Notes: generated by a model not told the origin, from the letters alone. 64,000 bases of DNA from Zobellia uliginosa (GCF_018860745.1 NZ_JAHKPY010000014.1:769214-833213); one strand, 5' to 3'; numbered from the stretch's first letter, positions 42,824 to 53,034 are shown. A program made the numbers and translations.

Positions 42824-45800
42824 ATGAATAGTATTCTATTGCGTAAACATTTTGCTTTAATAGCATTGGTTATGTTATTTATAGGTTGCGCTACTTCTAA
42901 AACAAAGTATGCCAATGAAGCAGGTAAAAAAGATATCCCTACCACCAAAGAAGTGGCACATACTTTTTACCTTATAGGTGATGCTGGTCTTTCTCCTATT
43001 AATGGAATGAACGATGCACTCAAGATATTTAAGGATAAACTTGATACTGCGGACAAGAATAGTACTGCCTTATTTTTAGGCGATAACATTTATCCGGCGG
43101 GTCTTCCTGACCCCATAGATTCTACTGCAGCGTATATTAAGGCCAAAAACGATTTGGACGCCCAATTGAAGACTCTCGAGAATTTTAAAGGGAACCCGAT
43201 TTTTATACCTGGTAACCATGATTGGTATACTGAGGGTTTGGTAGGGCTGGCTAGGGAACAAGATTATATTCAAGATCAGCTGAATAGTAAGGATGTATTT
43301 TTTCCTGAAGATGGCTGTCCTATTGAAACTATAGAGGTAAGTGATAACATTACTATAATAGCCATAGACACGGAGTGGTACCTAACGGACTGGAACAAAC
43401 GGCCGGATATCAATGATAAGTGCGATATTAAGACCCGAAATGCATTTTGGCTAGAATTAGAGGATAAAATAAAGGATAACAGACAAAATACCACTATTCT
43501 CGCCATGCACCACCCTATGTTCAGCTATGGAACGCATGGCGGTCAATATTCATTAAGATCTAATTTTTATCCCAAGGGAAATATTGGTCCGCTTCCTATT
43601 CTTGGAAGCGTTATAAATGTTTTAAGGAGAACAACCGGTGCATCTGTAGAAGATATGCAGAACAAAAGATATGTAGAGCTCAGAAAGCGTTTACTGACCT
43701 TAGCGCAATATTCGGAAAAGGTGGTTATGGTTTCTGGACATGAGCATACGCTTCAATATATTGTTGAGGAGAATACACCTCAAATCGTTAGCGGCTCTGG
43801 AGCAAAAACAGGTGCAACACGCTTACTAAACGGTAGTGAATTTTCAACCGGACAAAGAGGATATGCCACTTTAGAGGTGTATACAGATGGGTCATCTCAA
43901 GTACGTTACTTTGGATTGGATGCCAATAAAAATGAAGAATTTTTATTTACTTCTCAGGTTTTACCACCTGCAAGGACTTTTTTCGAAGAGAAATATCCTG
44001 AGGAATTTCCGGCTACCGTAAGAGCTTCCGTTTACTCGGAAGAAGAGATAGAGAGAAGTGGGTTTTTTAAATTTCTATGGGGAGATCGGTACCGAAAGTA
44101 CTATGCGACCAAAGTAGAAGTTCCAACGGTAAATTTGGATACTTTAATGGGAGGTTTGGTTCCTGTTCACAAAGGTGGTGGACATCAATCAAAATCATTG
44201 CGCCTAAGAGACAAGGATGGTAAAGAGTATGTAATGAGAGCGCTCCGGAAGGATGCCGAACTCTATCTGCAAGCGATGGCTTTCCAAGAGCAATACGTAA
44301 TGGGGAATTTTGAGAATACATTTACTGAAGATATTCTTCTTGATTTTTACACGGGGTCTCATCCGTACGGACCATTTACAACGGATGTGCTTTCAGATGC
44401 GGTAGGACTGTATCATACTAATCCAGTACTATATTATATACCAAAACAACCTGCATTGAACGAATTTAACCAAACCTTTGGCGATGAACTTTATATGATA
44501 GAGGAACATGCCGGTGATGGTCATGGAGATTTAAAAAGTTTTGGTTATTCCAATGAATTAAAAAGTACGGATAGTATGCTTGAAAATCTACGGGATGATG
44601 AAAAGTATGCCGTTGATTCTAAGCTTTACCTAAGAGCACGCCTTTTTGATATGGTCATGGGAGATTGGGACCGTCACGTAGATCAATGGCGTTGGGCAGA
44701 ATTTGAAGACAAGAAAAATGATAAAATACTGTATAAGCCCGTTCCTAGAGACCGTGATATGGTTTATTCCCAACATGGTGATGGCTTTTTTATGAGTCTG
44801 GCCACTAGAATTATACCTGGTTTACGATTAATGGAAGGCTTTAGCAAGGATATAAGAAATGTAAAGGGTTTTAATTCTTCTCCAAAAACTTATGTCTTGG
44901 ATATGGCTCTTTTAACCCAGACTACTCCTGAAGAATGGGAAGAACAAGCCAAATATATAAGGGAAAATCTAACTGCTGAGGTTATTGATAAAGCATTCAC
45001 GCATTTCCCAAAGGAAGTGAGAGATGAGACTGTAGATAGGATAAAAGAGGTTTTATTGGCTAGAGCCGGAAATATTGAGAAAACCGCAAAAATCTATTAC
45101 GGGGTTTTAAATAAATATGCTGTAGTTAGCGGTACCGATAAAGATGATTGGTTTGAGATAAACATCTTAAATGACAAGGAGACAGAGATTAATGTTTACA
45201 GAAATATAAAAGGAGAAAAGGATAAACTGTTTTTTACAAAGATTTTTAATAAAAATAGTACTAAAGAGGTTTGGGTTTACGGTCTGGACGATGATGATAT
45301 TTTTGAGGTAAACGGAGACGAAAGAAGTGCCGTAAAAATACGTTTGATAGGGGGGCAGAATAATGATGTGTATAGGGTAAACGAAGGGGGCAACATTGCT
45401 ATTTATGATTATAAGAGTAAAAAGAACAGTGTTGAGAAACTTAGTGGAGCAAAACTAAAACTAACGGATGATTACAATACTAATAACTATTTGCCTTTGC
45501 AGATAAGAAACTCGGTAAATCAGATTATCCCAACTATTGGTTTTAATCCTGATGACGGAGTCAAAATAGGGTTTAGTGATACGTATACCTTCAATGGTTT
45601 TAGAAAAAACCCTTTCTCCCAGCAACATAAATTGGATGCTTCGTATTATTTTGCAACCAGCGGTATAGAGTTCGGCTATAGCGGCGAGTTCGCTCATATT
45701 TTTGAGAATTGGAACTTGCATTTGGGAGTGCGGTTTACAAGCCCGAATTTTGCAATTAATTTCTTTGATTTTGGTAACAGTACAGAAAATTTTGATGATG

Positions 45801-46549
45801 ACCTAGGATTAGATTACAACCGAGTACGTTTGCAAACCCTAAAATTTGCACCTGCTTTGGTATGGCGAGGCGACTTGGGTGCCAAGTTTAAAGCCGGGGT
45901 TTCCTATGAATCTATAGAAGTTGAAGAAAGTGACAATAGGTTCATTAATACCTTTTACCAAGCCAATGGAGAGGAAACGGTAAATAGATTTGTTGGGGTT
46001 GATGCCACCTATTCTTATGCCAATGCGGATAATGCAGCTTTCCCAACAATGGGTATGTCCACTTCGCTTGAAACCGGTTATAAGAGAAGTACGGAGAACG
46101 GAAAGGCTTTTGGGTATATTAAGCCAAGTCTTGCGTTTGATTATAAGTTGATACCAAGCGGCAGATTGGTTTTGGCTACGAAATGGAAAGCACATTTTAA
46201 TATAGGCGATGATTATGAGTTTTATCAGGCTGCTAGCATAGGAGGTTTAGACGGGTTAAGAGGATTTAGAAACCAGCGGTTTACCGGTAAAAAATCATAC
46301 TATCAGAATACAGACATAAGATATAGTCTAAGAAAGATTAAAACACAGTTGTTGCCATTGTCTATGGGGCTTTATGGCGGATTTGATTATGGTAGGGTAT
46401 GGTTGCCAAAAGAGAATTCCAAAGATTGGCATACTTCTTATGGGGGTGGTTTTTTCTTGAACGGAGCCGATATCGTTACGGCACGCTTGGCACTTTTTAA
46501 TAGTGATGATGGTATGCGGTTTTCCTTTGGGTTAGGATTTGGCTTTTAA
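42824..46549 (+). CDS. Metallophosphoesterase with kinase-like middle and outer-membrane barrel
   Basis: 1241 residues from ATG 42824, chosen because it gives a clean lipoprotein signal (LLRKHFALIALVMLFIGC). Upstream starts at TTG 42791 and ATG 42797 are possible. The N-terminal calcineurin-like domain has GDAGLSP, LGDNIYPAG, GNHDW, MHHPMFSYG and SGHEH. A middle region of about 400 residues contains KSLRLRDKDGKEYVMRAL and then MGDWDRHVDQW and VPRDRDMVYS (44657-44770), reminiscent of CotH/FAM20-type kinases. The C-terminal about 330 residues are a BamA/Omp85-like beta barrel ending in FSFGLGFGF. It starts 40 bp from the divergent HD gene. Confidence 0.8.
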   Translation: MNSILLRKHFALIALVMLFIGCATSKTKYANEAGKKDIPTTKEVAHTFYLIGDAGLSPINGMNDALKIFKDKLDTADKNSTALFLGDNIYPAGLPDPIDSTAAYIKAKNDLDAQLKTLENFKGNPIFIPGNHDWYTEGLVGLAREQDYIQDQLNSKDVFFPEDGCPIETIEVSDNITIIAIDTEWYLTDWNKRPDINDKCDIKTRNAFWLELEDKIKDNRQNTTILAMHHPMFSYGTHGGQYSLRSNFYPKGNIGPLPILGSVINVLRRTTGASVEDMQNKRYVELRKRLLTLAQYSEKVVMVSGHEHTLQYIVEENTPQIVSGSGAKTGATRLLNGSEFSTGQRGYATLEVYTDGSSQVRYFGLDANKNEEFLFTSQVLPPARTFFEEKYPEEFPATVRASVYSEEEIERSGFFKFLWGDRYRKYYATKVEVPTVNLDTLMGGLVPVHKGGGHQSKSLRLRDKDGKEYVMRALRKDAELYLQAMAFQEQYVMGNFENTFTEDILLDFYTGSHPYGPFTTDVLSDAVGLYHTNPVLYYIPKQPALNEFNQTFGDELYMIEEHAGDGHGDLKSFGYSNELKSTDSMLENLRDDEKYAVDSKLYLRARLFDMVMGDWDRHVDQWRWAEFEDKKNDKILYKPVPRDRDMVYSQHGDGFFMSLATRIIPGLRLMEGFSKDIRNVKGFNSSPKTYVLDMALLTQTTPEEWEEQAKYIRENLTAEVIDKAFTHFPKEVRDETVDRIKEVLLARAGNIEKTAKIYYGVLNKYAVVSGTDKDDWFEINILNDKETEINVYRNIKGEKDKLFFTKIFNKNSTKEVWVYGLDDDDIFEVNGDERSAVKIRLIGGQNNDVYRVNEGGNIAIYDYKSKKNSVEKLSGAKLKLTDDYNTNNYLPLQIRNSVNQIIPTIGFNPDDGVKIGFSDTYTFNGFRKNPFSQQHKLDASYYFATSGIEFGYSGEFAHIFENWNLHLGVRFTSPNFAINFFDFGNSTENFDDDLGLDYNRVRLQTLKFAPALVWRGDLGAKFKAGVSYESIEVEESDNRFINTFYQANGEETVNRFVGVDATYSYANADNAAFPTMGMSTSLETGYKRSTENGKAFGYIKPSLAFDYKLIPSGRLVLATKWKAHFNIGDDYEFYQAASIGGLDGLRGFRNQRFTGKKSYYQNTDIRYSLRKIKTQLLPLSMGLYGGFDYGRVWLPKENSKDWHTSYGGGFFLNGADIVTARLALFNSDDGMRFSFGLGFGF

Positions 46550-46561
46550 TTGCTGAAAAGG

Positions 46562-47428
46562 TTACTTAAGCACATATTTGTAAAGGTTTCTACCTTCTTT
46601 TTTAGTTTCTTCATCAGAAAGTAAAAGGGTAGAATTGTCCAAGAAACTAACAGATTCCAATTGAGTACGTACCAATAAATCGGTTTCTATGAGACTGCTT
46701 TCCGGTAAGTTCTCTAAGTCAAAATTGGTGATTGTCCAAAGCTTTCCCGCACCTAATAAAACCAAGGTTTTGCCATCTGGTGAAATATCCGCGGAAGTTA
46801 CTTTGCAAGTGTTCCAATCACCACAAAGAGTAATTTTGCCAAGGAACTCGGCGTCATAGTCTCCTTTGGTATCTGGAACTCTGTAAATATGTGATTCTCC
46901 TGTAAATGGGTTTGCTCTATTCTTTGTAAAGATATAGAGGTAATTGTTGTAGTGCACAAAAGCTTCCGCATCATACAGACGCTTGCTCTTTTTTGGCGGG
47001 AATTTTTTCTGCTCCGGATACTTAAAGGTTATGTGCTCTGCGGTAATATGCTCACCACTTTCGTATTCTGGATTTGGTAGTTTATAGATTATGAGATTTT
47101 TTCTGTTACTCTCATTATTCCCAAAATCACCAATATATAAATTACCCTTTTTGTCTTCGGTAAGGTCTTCCCAATCATGGTTTTTACCATTTTTGACTTT
47201 TAATTCCTTTAAAATTTTCCCGTCGTAATCTACCTGTGTTATAATATCATCATTACCACTGTCCTCTATGAACCAAGCAGAATTGTCCGTATATGTAGCT
47301 ATACCGGAGTTCTCTTTAAGACTCTTTGGTAATTTGGTCACATAAATCAATTGGCCGTGATTGGAGCAGCTATAGAACAGAAAGATGATTATAACTTGGA
47401 GCGATAATTTTTTTGCCATTAATTTCAT
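46562..47428 (-). CDS. Lipoprotein with beta-propeller-like fold (SdiA-regulated/phytase-like)
   Basis: 288 residues; a second Met at 47419 could also start it. Type II signal ends in FYSCSNHG. The mature part has repeated strand motifs such as DWEDLTEDKKGNLYIGDFGNNES, LYDAEAFVHYNNYLYIFTK and TSADISPDGKTLVLLG, the pattern of a six-bladed propeller in SdiA-regulated and phytase-like lipoproteins. Several Asp/Asn could bind calcium. No enzymatic residue set is certain. It is the last gene of the haloperoxidase group, 38 bp downstream of the GyrI-like gene, and its role there is unknown. Confidence 0.72.
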   Translation of the reverse strand: MKLMAKKLSLQVIIIFLFYSCSNHGQLIYVTKLPKSLKENSGIATYTDNSAWFIEDSGNDDIITQVDYDGKILKELKVKNGKNHDWEDLTEDKKGNLYIGDFGNNESNRKNLIIYKLPNPEYESGEHITAEHITFKYPEQKKFPPKKSKRLYDAEAFVHYNNYLYIFTKNRANPFTGESHIYRVPDTKGDYDAEFLGKITLCGDWNTCKVTSADISPDGKTLVLLGAGKLWTITNFDLENLPESSLIETDLLVRTQLESVSFLDNSTLLLSDEETKKEGRNLYKYVLK

Positions 47429-47466
47429 TGGGATGCTTTTAATGAATACAAAGGTAAGTGCTATTC

Positions 47467-48366
47467 CTATTCTTGTGCATGTAAGGGCATGAAAATTTCA
47501 GCTATCCATTCCAATTCGTTTCCACCCATATTTGGATTTGTGTTGAACACTTCGTAAGGTTCTTTCTTTACTTTAATATGCTTTTTATCGGCATAATCAA
47601 TTAAAGCATACCACGCACGATCAGAGGTTAGGTAGTTTCCATTATAGATTGCCTTTATAGCTTTTTGTTCTTCTATGCGTTTGTAGAATATCCCTTTTTT
47701 TCTGGGAAGACTGTCGGTTTTGTGTATTGGGAAACAAAAGTTATAGGCTATACTATCATTTTGAATATTCCATTTTTCAACCTCTACTAATGGTCTACCA
47801 TCCAGCTCAATATTATTTTTAGCCATGAAGCCACTTAATGTAGAGTAGTGGTCCATCATACCTTTTACCTTGTTTAATTGAATACTTTTCAGAGAAATAC
47901 AGGCGCAGTACTTTTCGGGTATAACGGCTTCGCCAACTATCGTTATTTTAAAATTTTTCAAATGACTATTTAATAGGGAGAAAACCTCCTTTACGGTAGT
48001 TTTTGAGCGTTTCTCAAAGTCGGTGTCAAAAAAAGGAATTTGTAAGCGCTGCTTTAAACTGTTTTTAGGATCATTAATATAAACCTTTACAAGAGAGACG
48101 GAATCATTGTCTTTTTCTATAAGCCAATGAAAATTTAGTCTAGTATCATTTAAAGTAAGCGTATTACGAAAATCAGAAAGGCTTTCTTGGCTTTCAAAAG
48201 AAGCGTTTCCTTTTTGGCCCACCCAGAATTTCACAATTTGATTTACCGTTCCAGGTGATGCTTTAGTCCGGAATCTAATCACATAATCTTGAGGCATTAT
48301 AAAAAGGTACCATAAAATCCCTCCAGCGCATAGCGCAATGGTAACTAATGCTATTTTTTTTAGCAT
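47467..48366 (-). CDS. Membrane-anchored GyrI-like/SRPBCC protein
   Basis: 299 residues. One N-terminal helix (ALVTIALCAGGILWYLFIM) anchors or exports it. Residues about 30-140 resemble a polyketide-cyclase/SRPBCC fold, and about 150-299 a GyrI-like small-molecule-binding domain with the characteristic GRPLVEVEKWN and EWIAEIFMP ending. Such domains bind hydrophobic or cationic compounds. It starts 5 bp after the haloperoxidase stop, so it is in the same transcript. A ligand-binding or protective partner is possible, but nothing in the sequence defines the ligand. Confidence 0.75.
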   Translation of the reverse strand: MLKKIALVTIALCAGGILWYLFIMPQDYVIRFRTKASPGTVNQIVKFWVGQKGNASFESQESLSDFRNTLTLNDTRLNFHWLIEKDNDSVSLVKVYINDPKNSLKQRLQIPFFDTDFEKRSKTTVKEVFSLLNSHLKNFKITIVGEAVIPEKYCACISLKSIQLNKVKGMMDHYSTLSGFMAKNNIELDGRPLVEVEKWNIQNDSIAYNFCFPIHKTDSLPRKKGIFYKRIEEQKAIKAIYNGNYLTSDRAWYALIDYADKKHIKVKKEPYEVFNTNPNMGGNELEWIAEIFMPLHAQE

Positions 48367-48371
48367 AGAAA

Positions 48372-49724
48372 CTAATTTTGAGCAACTTTGCTCTGATTGA
48401 TCATGTTGAGATTATCTACCACGAACTTACCTAAATCCCTACCTTGCTTAACACCAACTTCTACAGCTGCACGGTAATGAATACCACCATACATACGGCT
48501 AACAGCAGCTTCATTGGCAGCTTGTTCAAAGGAATTAAAACTACGTATAGGCAAACCGTAAGGAGTTTCGGTATCATCATCAAAAGCAAAGTTGTCCCCA
48601 AAAACATCTGTTAATGCTACGGAGGCAGCACCTGAAACCACGCTATGACCACTTGTGTATTCTGGGAAGGGTGGCGTTTGCAAAACAGGTTTCCAGCTAT
48701 CATCAATATGCTGATTGATCAATGTTTCAGGTCGTATAAGGTTACTTCTGTATTTTTCGTCCCAACAGCTAATAAAAGCATCTGCCATGGCAATAGAAGC
48801 TTTGGTGTACGCATATAAGGCCCTGTGAAAATCGCTATTTGTTTTGCGAGCGGCAATTTTGGCAATACCCATCCAATGCGCACCTGGAGTAATCTTCTTG
48901 GTGGCGAACATTAAATGGCCCCTTGTAACCGAAACATAAGGGTTACAATCCCAAAATTGGGCAATCTGAATTTCTTCTGAGCTATCGCCTTCTTCTGTAA
49001 TTTTATTGCTTATATCGTATACTTCCTTAAGTTCTTTGTAAAAATCGGAATCCTCTTCAAGCGAAAATGCCGGTGGTGGAATAGGCTTGAACTGAGCCGC
49101 AGAATCAATTACGAAAGTCCTGATTTTGTTCCAGTGAGGCTCAATGCCGTCCATATAGGCCGGTGGTGTAGGCTGCCATCGGGTTTCGTCATCAGCATCT
49201 ACCGTGAATTTTGGCATAGTACGGGTCTGTGCATAATTGTCGGTTTTCATCCATTCACCAATATGGTCTGCCACCTGTAAGCCGTATTCTTTGGAACTGG
49301 TAAACAAAACAGGGTTTTTTCCTTCCCATACACTGTAAAGACTGTCTCGGAGGGTTTCCATTCGGTCTTCTGAGAATATTAATCTTTTGCTAAGTTCCAT
49401 GTGAGCGACCATAGCTGCCAAGTCATAATTAATGGTTTGGGTAGTGTCAGGTTCAGGTATGGAGGTAAGTCCGTTTAACTGGCCTGCCAAAGAGTTATAA
49501 CTATCATCGGACATAGCCACTATTTCATAAGCCGCCACGTTTGGGTAAGCAAAAATTCTACTTGCTACCGGAGGGGAAAATATATCATGAATCATAATTT
49601 CCGTAACCTCGTCTATTGAAGCATTAAGGTCTTCGGGGCCAATAACAATAGGTTCTTGCTTTTGAGGGGTTTTGCACGAAATGGCAAAAACAAGTAATAG
49701 TATTGCGATAAAAATCTTATTCAT
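48372..49724 (-). CDS. Vanadium-dependent haloperoxidase, iodoperoxidase type (lipoprotein)
   Basis: 450-residue envelope enzyme using vanadate and H2O2 to oxidise halide. The signal peptide ends at FAISC, a lipobox. All vanadate ligands are in place: Lys324-x6-Arg331 (EKYRSNLIR), Ser358-Gly359-His360 (SGH) and Arg410-x5-His416 (RMYGGIH). Tyr263, Trp321, Asp322 and Phe353 also stand at the positions I recall being reported for the Zobellia galactanivorans vanadium iodoperoxidase, which is why I favour iodide. The PAP2-type acid phosphatase is the alternative family. Its start overlaps the stop of the upstream FG-GAP gene by 8 bp, and it is followed after 5 bp by the GyrI-like gene. Confidence 0.92.
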   Translation of the reverse strand: MNKIFIAILLLVFAISCKTPQKQEPIVIGPEDLNASIDEVTEIMIHDIFSPPVASRIFAYPNVAAYEIVAMSDDSYNSLAGQLNGLTSIPEPDTTQTINYDLAAMVAHMELSKRLIFSEDRMETLRDSLYSVWEGKNPVLFTSSKEYGLQVADHIGEWMKTDNYAQTRTMPKFTVDADDETRWQPTPPAYMDGIEPHWNKIRTFVIDSAAQFKPIPPPAFSLEEDSDFYKELKEVYDISNKITEEGDSSEEIQIAQFWDCNPYVSVTRGHLMFATKKITPGAHWMGIAKIAARKTNSDFHRALYAYTKASIAMADAFISCWDEKYRSNLIRPETLINQHIDDSWKPVLQTPPFPEYTSGHSVVSGAASVALTDVFGDNFAFDDDTETPYGLPIRSFNSFEQAANEAAVSRMYGGIHYRAAVEVGVKQGRDLGKFVVDNLNMINQSKVAQN

Positions 49725-52700
49725 TGGTATTTTGTTTTCTTTTCAGTCTGTAAACCTCTGCAGCTTTGTTGTTAACGGTAACCAACAGATATTTTTCGTT
49801 CTTGAGTTCAATGATATTTAGGTGTCTCACTGATTTTAGACTCAAATCCAAGCCAATTTGAGGAGCTAAAATTACATTATTTTGATCTTTAATCAATGCA
49901 CCTCCAAAAGAATCGAACCTGCCTTGGTACGGTTTAACACCAAAATAATTTCCGGCAACCAAAACCTCTTTTTTGCCGTCAACATCAAAATCATGCGAAA
50001 GCATTGCCATAATTGGTGAGACCTGTAATTCATTACGAAACGCAACGAAACCGAAATCTCCGTTTTCATTTTTTAAATACCCAGATCGTAGCTCGTTGAC
50101 TTCTAAGACTTCAGCTTTGTTCAACATCTCTTTATCAAGAATATCTTCTATGGAAGAACCTGCAAAAGAAGTATAGGTAGTGAATTTCTTTTTAAGGGAA
50201 ACGAGTTGGGAGGAAAGTCCGTCCAGACCTTCCAAAGGATAGTATTTACCATCTTTTTCTATAGTGGTTATGGTTTCGGTCTGTCTGTTATTGTCAAAAT
50301 CACCGTAGAACATTTTCATAGGATGTTCTGCAGACGCTTTGAACTTCGTGTTGCTGCCCCAATTGCCAAGCAAGTAATCTGTATCGCCATCATGGTCTAT
50401 GTCAAAAGGAACAATAGTTTGCCAGAGTCCATTTAAATTTTTCTGGATAACATCAACTTTACTCAGTTTTCCTTTTACATTCTTAAAAAATACTGGAGAC
50501 ATCCATTCGCCAATTACGATAAGGTCCTTTGTGCCGTCAGCGTCAAAATCGGTCCAAATGGCGTCGGTTACCATACCCAAATTAGACAGACTCTCTTCGT
50601 TCTTATTTAAAAATGTGCCATTCTCGTTTATAAGTAGAGCGGATTCTGGAACTTTTCCAAAGTCATTTGAAATGGTCTGGCCGCCAACAAAAAGGTCAAG
50701 GTCTCCATCTTCGTCTACATCAAAAGGAGCTATAACTGAAGTGTTCTTGAAGCTTTCGGGTAGACTTGAAGTTTCAAACGTAGTATTGTTTTGAATGTAG
50801 TACGAATCCAATAACGGTTCCATTTTATTATAGAAGTCACCACCGCCCGTTCCAACAATGAGGTCGTTTTTACCGTCTGAATTAAAATCGGAAATAATTG
50901 CAGTTACATCTTCTTTAATAGAATCCTTGGCTATTTCTGCCATGCGAACTGGAGCAAATGCGGTATCGCTTTGTAGGTAAACTTCAGATGGGATATACTT
51001 GGAACCGCCAAAGAAAATATCTTCTTTACCATCGCCATTTATGTCTCCAATTGCCGTGGCGGGACCGCGGTCCGATATCTGATAAGGGATAAGTTTTTGA
51101 CGATTGAAATCCGTATAATTATCCTCGATATGAATAAAATCGATTCCTAAATTATGTTCAACCTTTTTAAAAAGTGGTTGGTTGCGTGGTTGTAAACTGG
51201 TATAGTCAAATGTAATGTTGCTATTGGCTTCTACCTCCAAAGTCTGATTGGTTTCTACATTTTTTAAAGTGTGATATGTACCATTGGGCCAAACTATTTT
51301 GAGAGAGTCAATTTGTGTGATATCTCCATAACCAAAATGAACCACAGGTTCGGAAGAAGCCTGAAACCCACGAACAGTGTATAGTTCTTTATACTGCAAT
51401 TTTCCTTTGGTGTAAGAGAAAACCTTGGTGCCAATACCAAAAGTGTTTTTGCCTTTGTTTTTCAATTTTAGCTTTAGATAGTTTGCTTTATGGTCCGTTC
51501 TATTGATATACAGCGCAGGCGTTCCGTTTAGATTATTGGTAACTAGGTCCAAGTCGCCATCATTGTCTAGGTCCCCCATGGCCGTAGCTCCAGATACTAA
51601 AGTATCTTTCATCATCCATTGGCCAGATTCATCTTTGAACGTCAAATCATCCGAACCCTTAAAAATGTAATTATGGATTTTTCCGGCAGGCATTTTGTCC
51701 AAAGCTTGTTGATCCATGAGCTTGGTGTTATTCATCTTATTTTGAATCTGCTCGCTACTGACAAAATTGATGAAATCTAAATCGTTAGGTCGTTTAGGAA
51801 TGCCATTGGCAATGAACAAATCTTGTTCGCCATCTTGGTCATAATCACCAAAAAGGGCACTCCAGCTCCAGTCCGTAGCTGCTACGCCACTCATAAGTGC
51901 GGTTTCTGAAAAAGTGCTGTTTTGCTGATTGATGTTCAACATGTTTCTAGTGAACTGATACCCGTATCCATAACGCTCGGTACGCAATTTTTGGGTTTGT
52001 ATATTGTCATCGCCTTCAGACGATTTCAAAACTTTTTCATCCTGTGGAAGCATATCCAAAGAAATCAAATCTGGCCAACCATCATGGTTGATATCCGCCA
52101 CATCGTTACCCATGGAAAAGCGAGAGGTGTGCCCAAAAAATTGTTTTGAGCTTTCGGTAAAAGTACCATCGCCCTTGTTCAAATAGTAGTAATCATCTTC
52201 ATGGAAATCATTGCCCACATAAATGTCCGGATAACCATCTTGGTTAAAATCTGAAATTGCTAGTCCTAAACCGTATCCGTTTACACCGCCATAGATTCCC
52301 GCATTTTCACTTACATCTGTAAATGTATTGCCGTCATTACGTAGTAGTTTGTCTCCTGTTTGAAAATTACGTTTTAGGCGTAAATCTGCTTTTCCAAAAG
52401 ACTCTTGGGTGTGTACGGCATGGTTCAACAGGTAGATGTCTAAGTCACCATCTAAATCAAAATCAAGAAAAGCGGCATTGGAACTGTACGAATCAAAATC
52501 AAGTCCGTATGTAGCGGCACTTTCCGTAAAAGTGCCATCCCCATTGTTTAGAAACAGTTCGTTATAACCGTTGAAGCCATTGATGCCCACCACGGCGCAT
52601 ACATAAATATCCAAGAGACCGTCTCCGTTTATATCGCCCATTACCGATCCTGTGTTCCAAGTGCTGTTCCCTTCAATACCGGCAGTTTTACTAATATCCT

Positions 52701-53034
52701 CAAACTGTAGATTACCTTTGTTTCTATAGAGTTTGTTCTTCACTTGATTGCCCGAAAAAAAGATATCAGGAAGACCATCATTGTCAATATCTCCAATGGC
52801 TACACCACCTCCATTATAGAAATAGAGATAGTCTAGAATATTAAGGTCATCAGTTTCTGTAAGGGTGTTTTCAAAAGTAATGCCTGTTTCTGTGGCAGGT
52901 TGATTGGTAAAAAGTGAACCCTGTTTTTCACCGCAAGCGGAAAAAATAAAAAGGGCGAGATAGAAGTATATATATGTGTGTTTGAAAAGCACGAACGGTA
53001 AGTTTTTTCTTTGAGATTCTTTTGGTAACAACAT
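49717..53034 (-). CDS. FG-GAP/VCBS-repeat and ASPIC/UnbV lipoprotein, copy 1
   Basis: 1105 residues. The signal peptide ends in FSACGEKQG. The N-terminal propeller (about 60-500) has FG-GAP repeats with calcium-type D-x-D-x-D-G loops (for example IGDIDNDGLPDIF). An ASPIC/UnbV domain follows (about 530-600, RGFQASSEPVVHFGYG), then a second FG-GAP stretch. The start codon overlaps the stop of copy 2 by one base (TAATG), so translation is coupled. Copies 1-3 share architecture but are strongly diverged, indicating old duplication. Surface or periplasmic adhesion or binding is the general family role; the substrate is unknown. Confidence 0.88.
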   Translation of the reverse strand: MLLPKESQRKNLPFVLFKHTYIYFYLALFIFSACGEKQGSLFTNQPATETGITFENTLTETDDLNILDYLYFYNGGGVAIGDIDNDGLPDIFFSGNQVKNKLYRNKGNLQFEDISKTAGIEGNSTWNTGSVMGDINGDGLLDIYVCAVVGINGFNGYNELFLNNGDGTFTESAATYGLDFDSYSSNAAFLDFDLDGDLDIYLLNHAVHTQESFGKADLRLKRNFQTGDKLLRNDGNTFTDVSENAGIYGGVNGYGLGLAISDFNQDGYPDIYVGNDFHEDDYYYLNKGDGTFTESSKQFFGHTSRFSMGNDVADINHDGWPDLISLDMLPQDEKVLKSSEGDDNIQTQKLRTERYGYGYQFTRNMLNINQQNSTFSETALMSGVAATDWSWSALFGDYDQDGEQDLFIANGIPKRPNDLDFINFVSSEQIQNKMNNTKLMDQQALDKMPAGKIHNYIFKGSDDLTFKDESGQWMMKDTLVSGATAMGDLDNDGDLDLVTNNLNGTPALYINRTDHKANYLKLKLKNKGKNTFGIGTKVFSYTKGKLQYKELYTVRGFQASSEPVVHFGYGDITQIDSLKIVWPNGTYHTLKNVETNQTLEVEANSNITFDYTSLQPRNQPLFKKVEHNLGIDFIHIEDNYTDFNRQKLIPYQISDRGPATAIGDINGDGKEDIFFGGSKYIPSEVYLQSDTAFAPVRMAEIAKDSIKEDVTAIISDFNSDGKNDLIVGTGGGDFYNKMEPLLDSYYIQNNTTFETSSLPESFKNTSVIAPFDVDEDGDLDLFVGGQTISNDFGKVPESALLINENGTFLNKNEESLSNLGMVTDAIWTDFDADGTKDLIVIGEWMSPVFFKNVKGKLSKVDVIQKNLNGLWQTIVPFDIDHDGDTDYLLGNWGSNTKFKASAEHPMKMFYGDFDNNRQTETITTIEKDGKYYPLEGLDGLSSQLVSLKKKFTTYTSFAGSSIEDILDKEMLNKAEVLEVNELRSGYLKNENGDFGFVAFRNELQVSPIMAMLSHDFDVDGKKEVLVAGNYFGVKPYQGRFDSFGGALIKDQNNVILAPQIGLDLSLKSVRHLNIIELKNEKYLLVTVNNKAAEVYRLKRKQNTNE

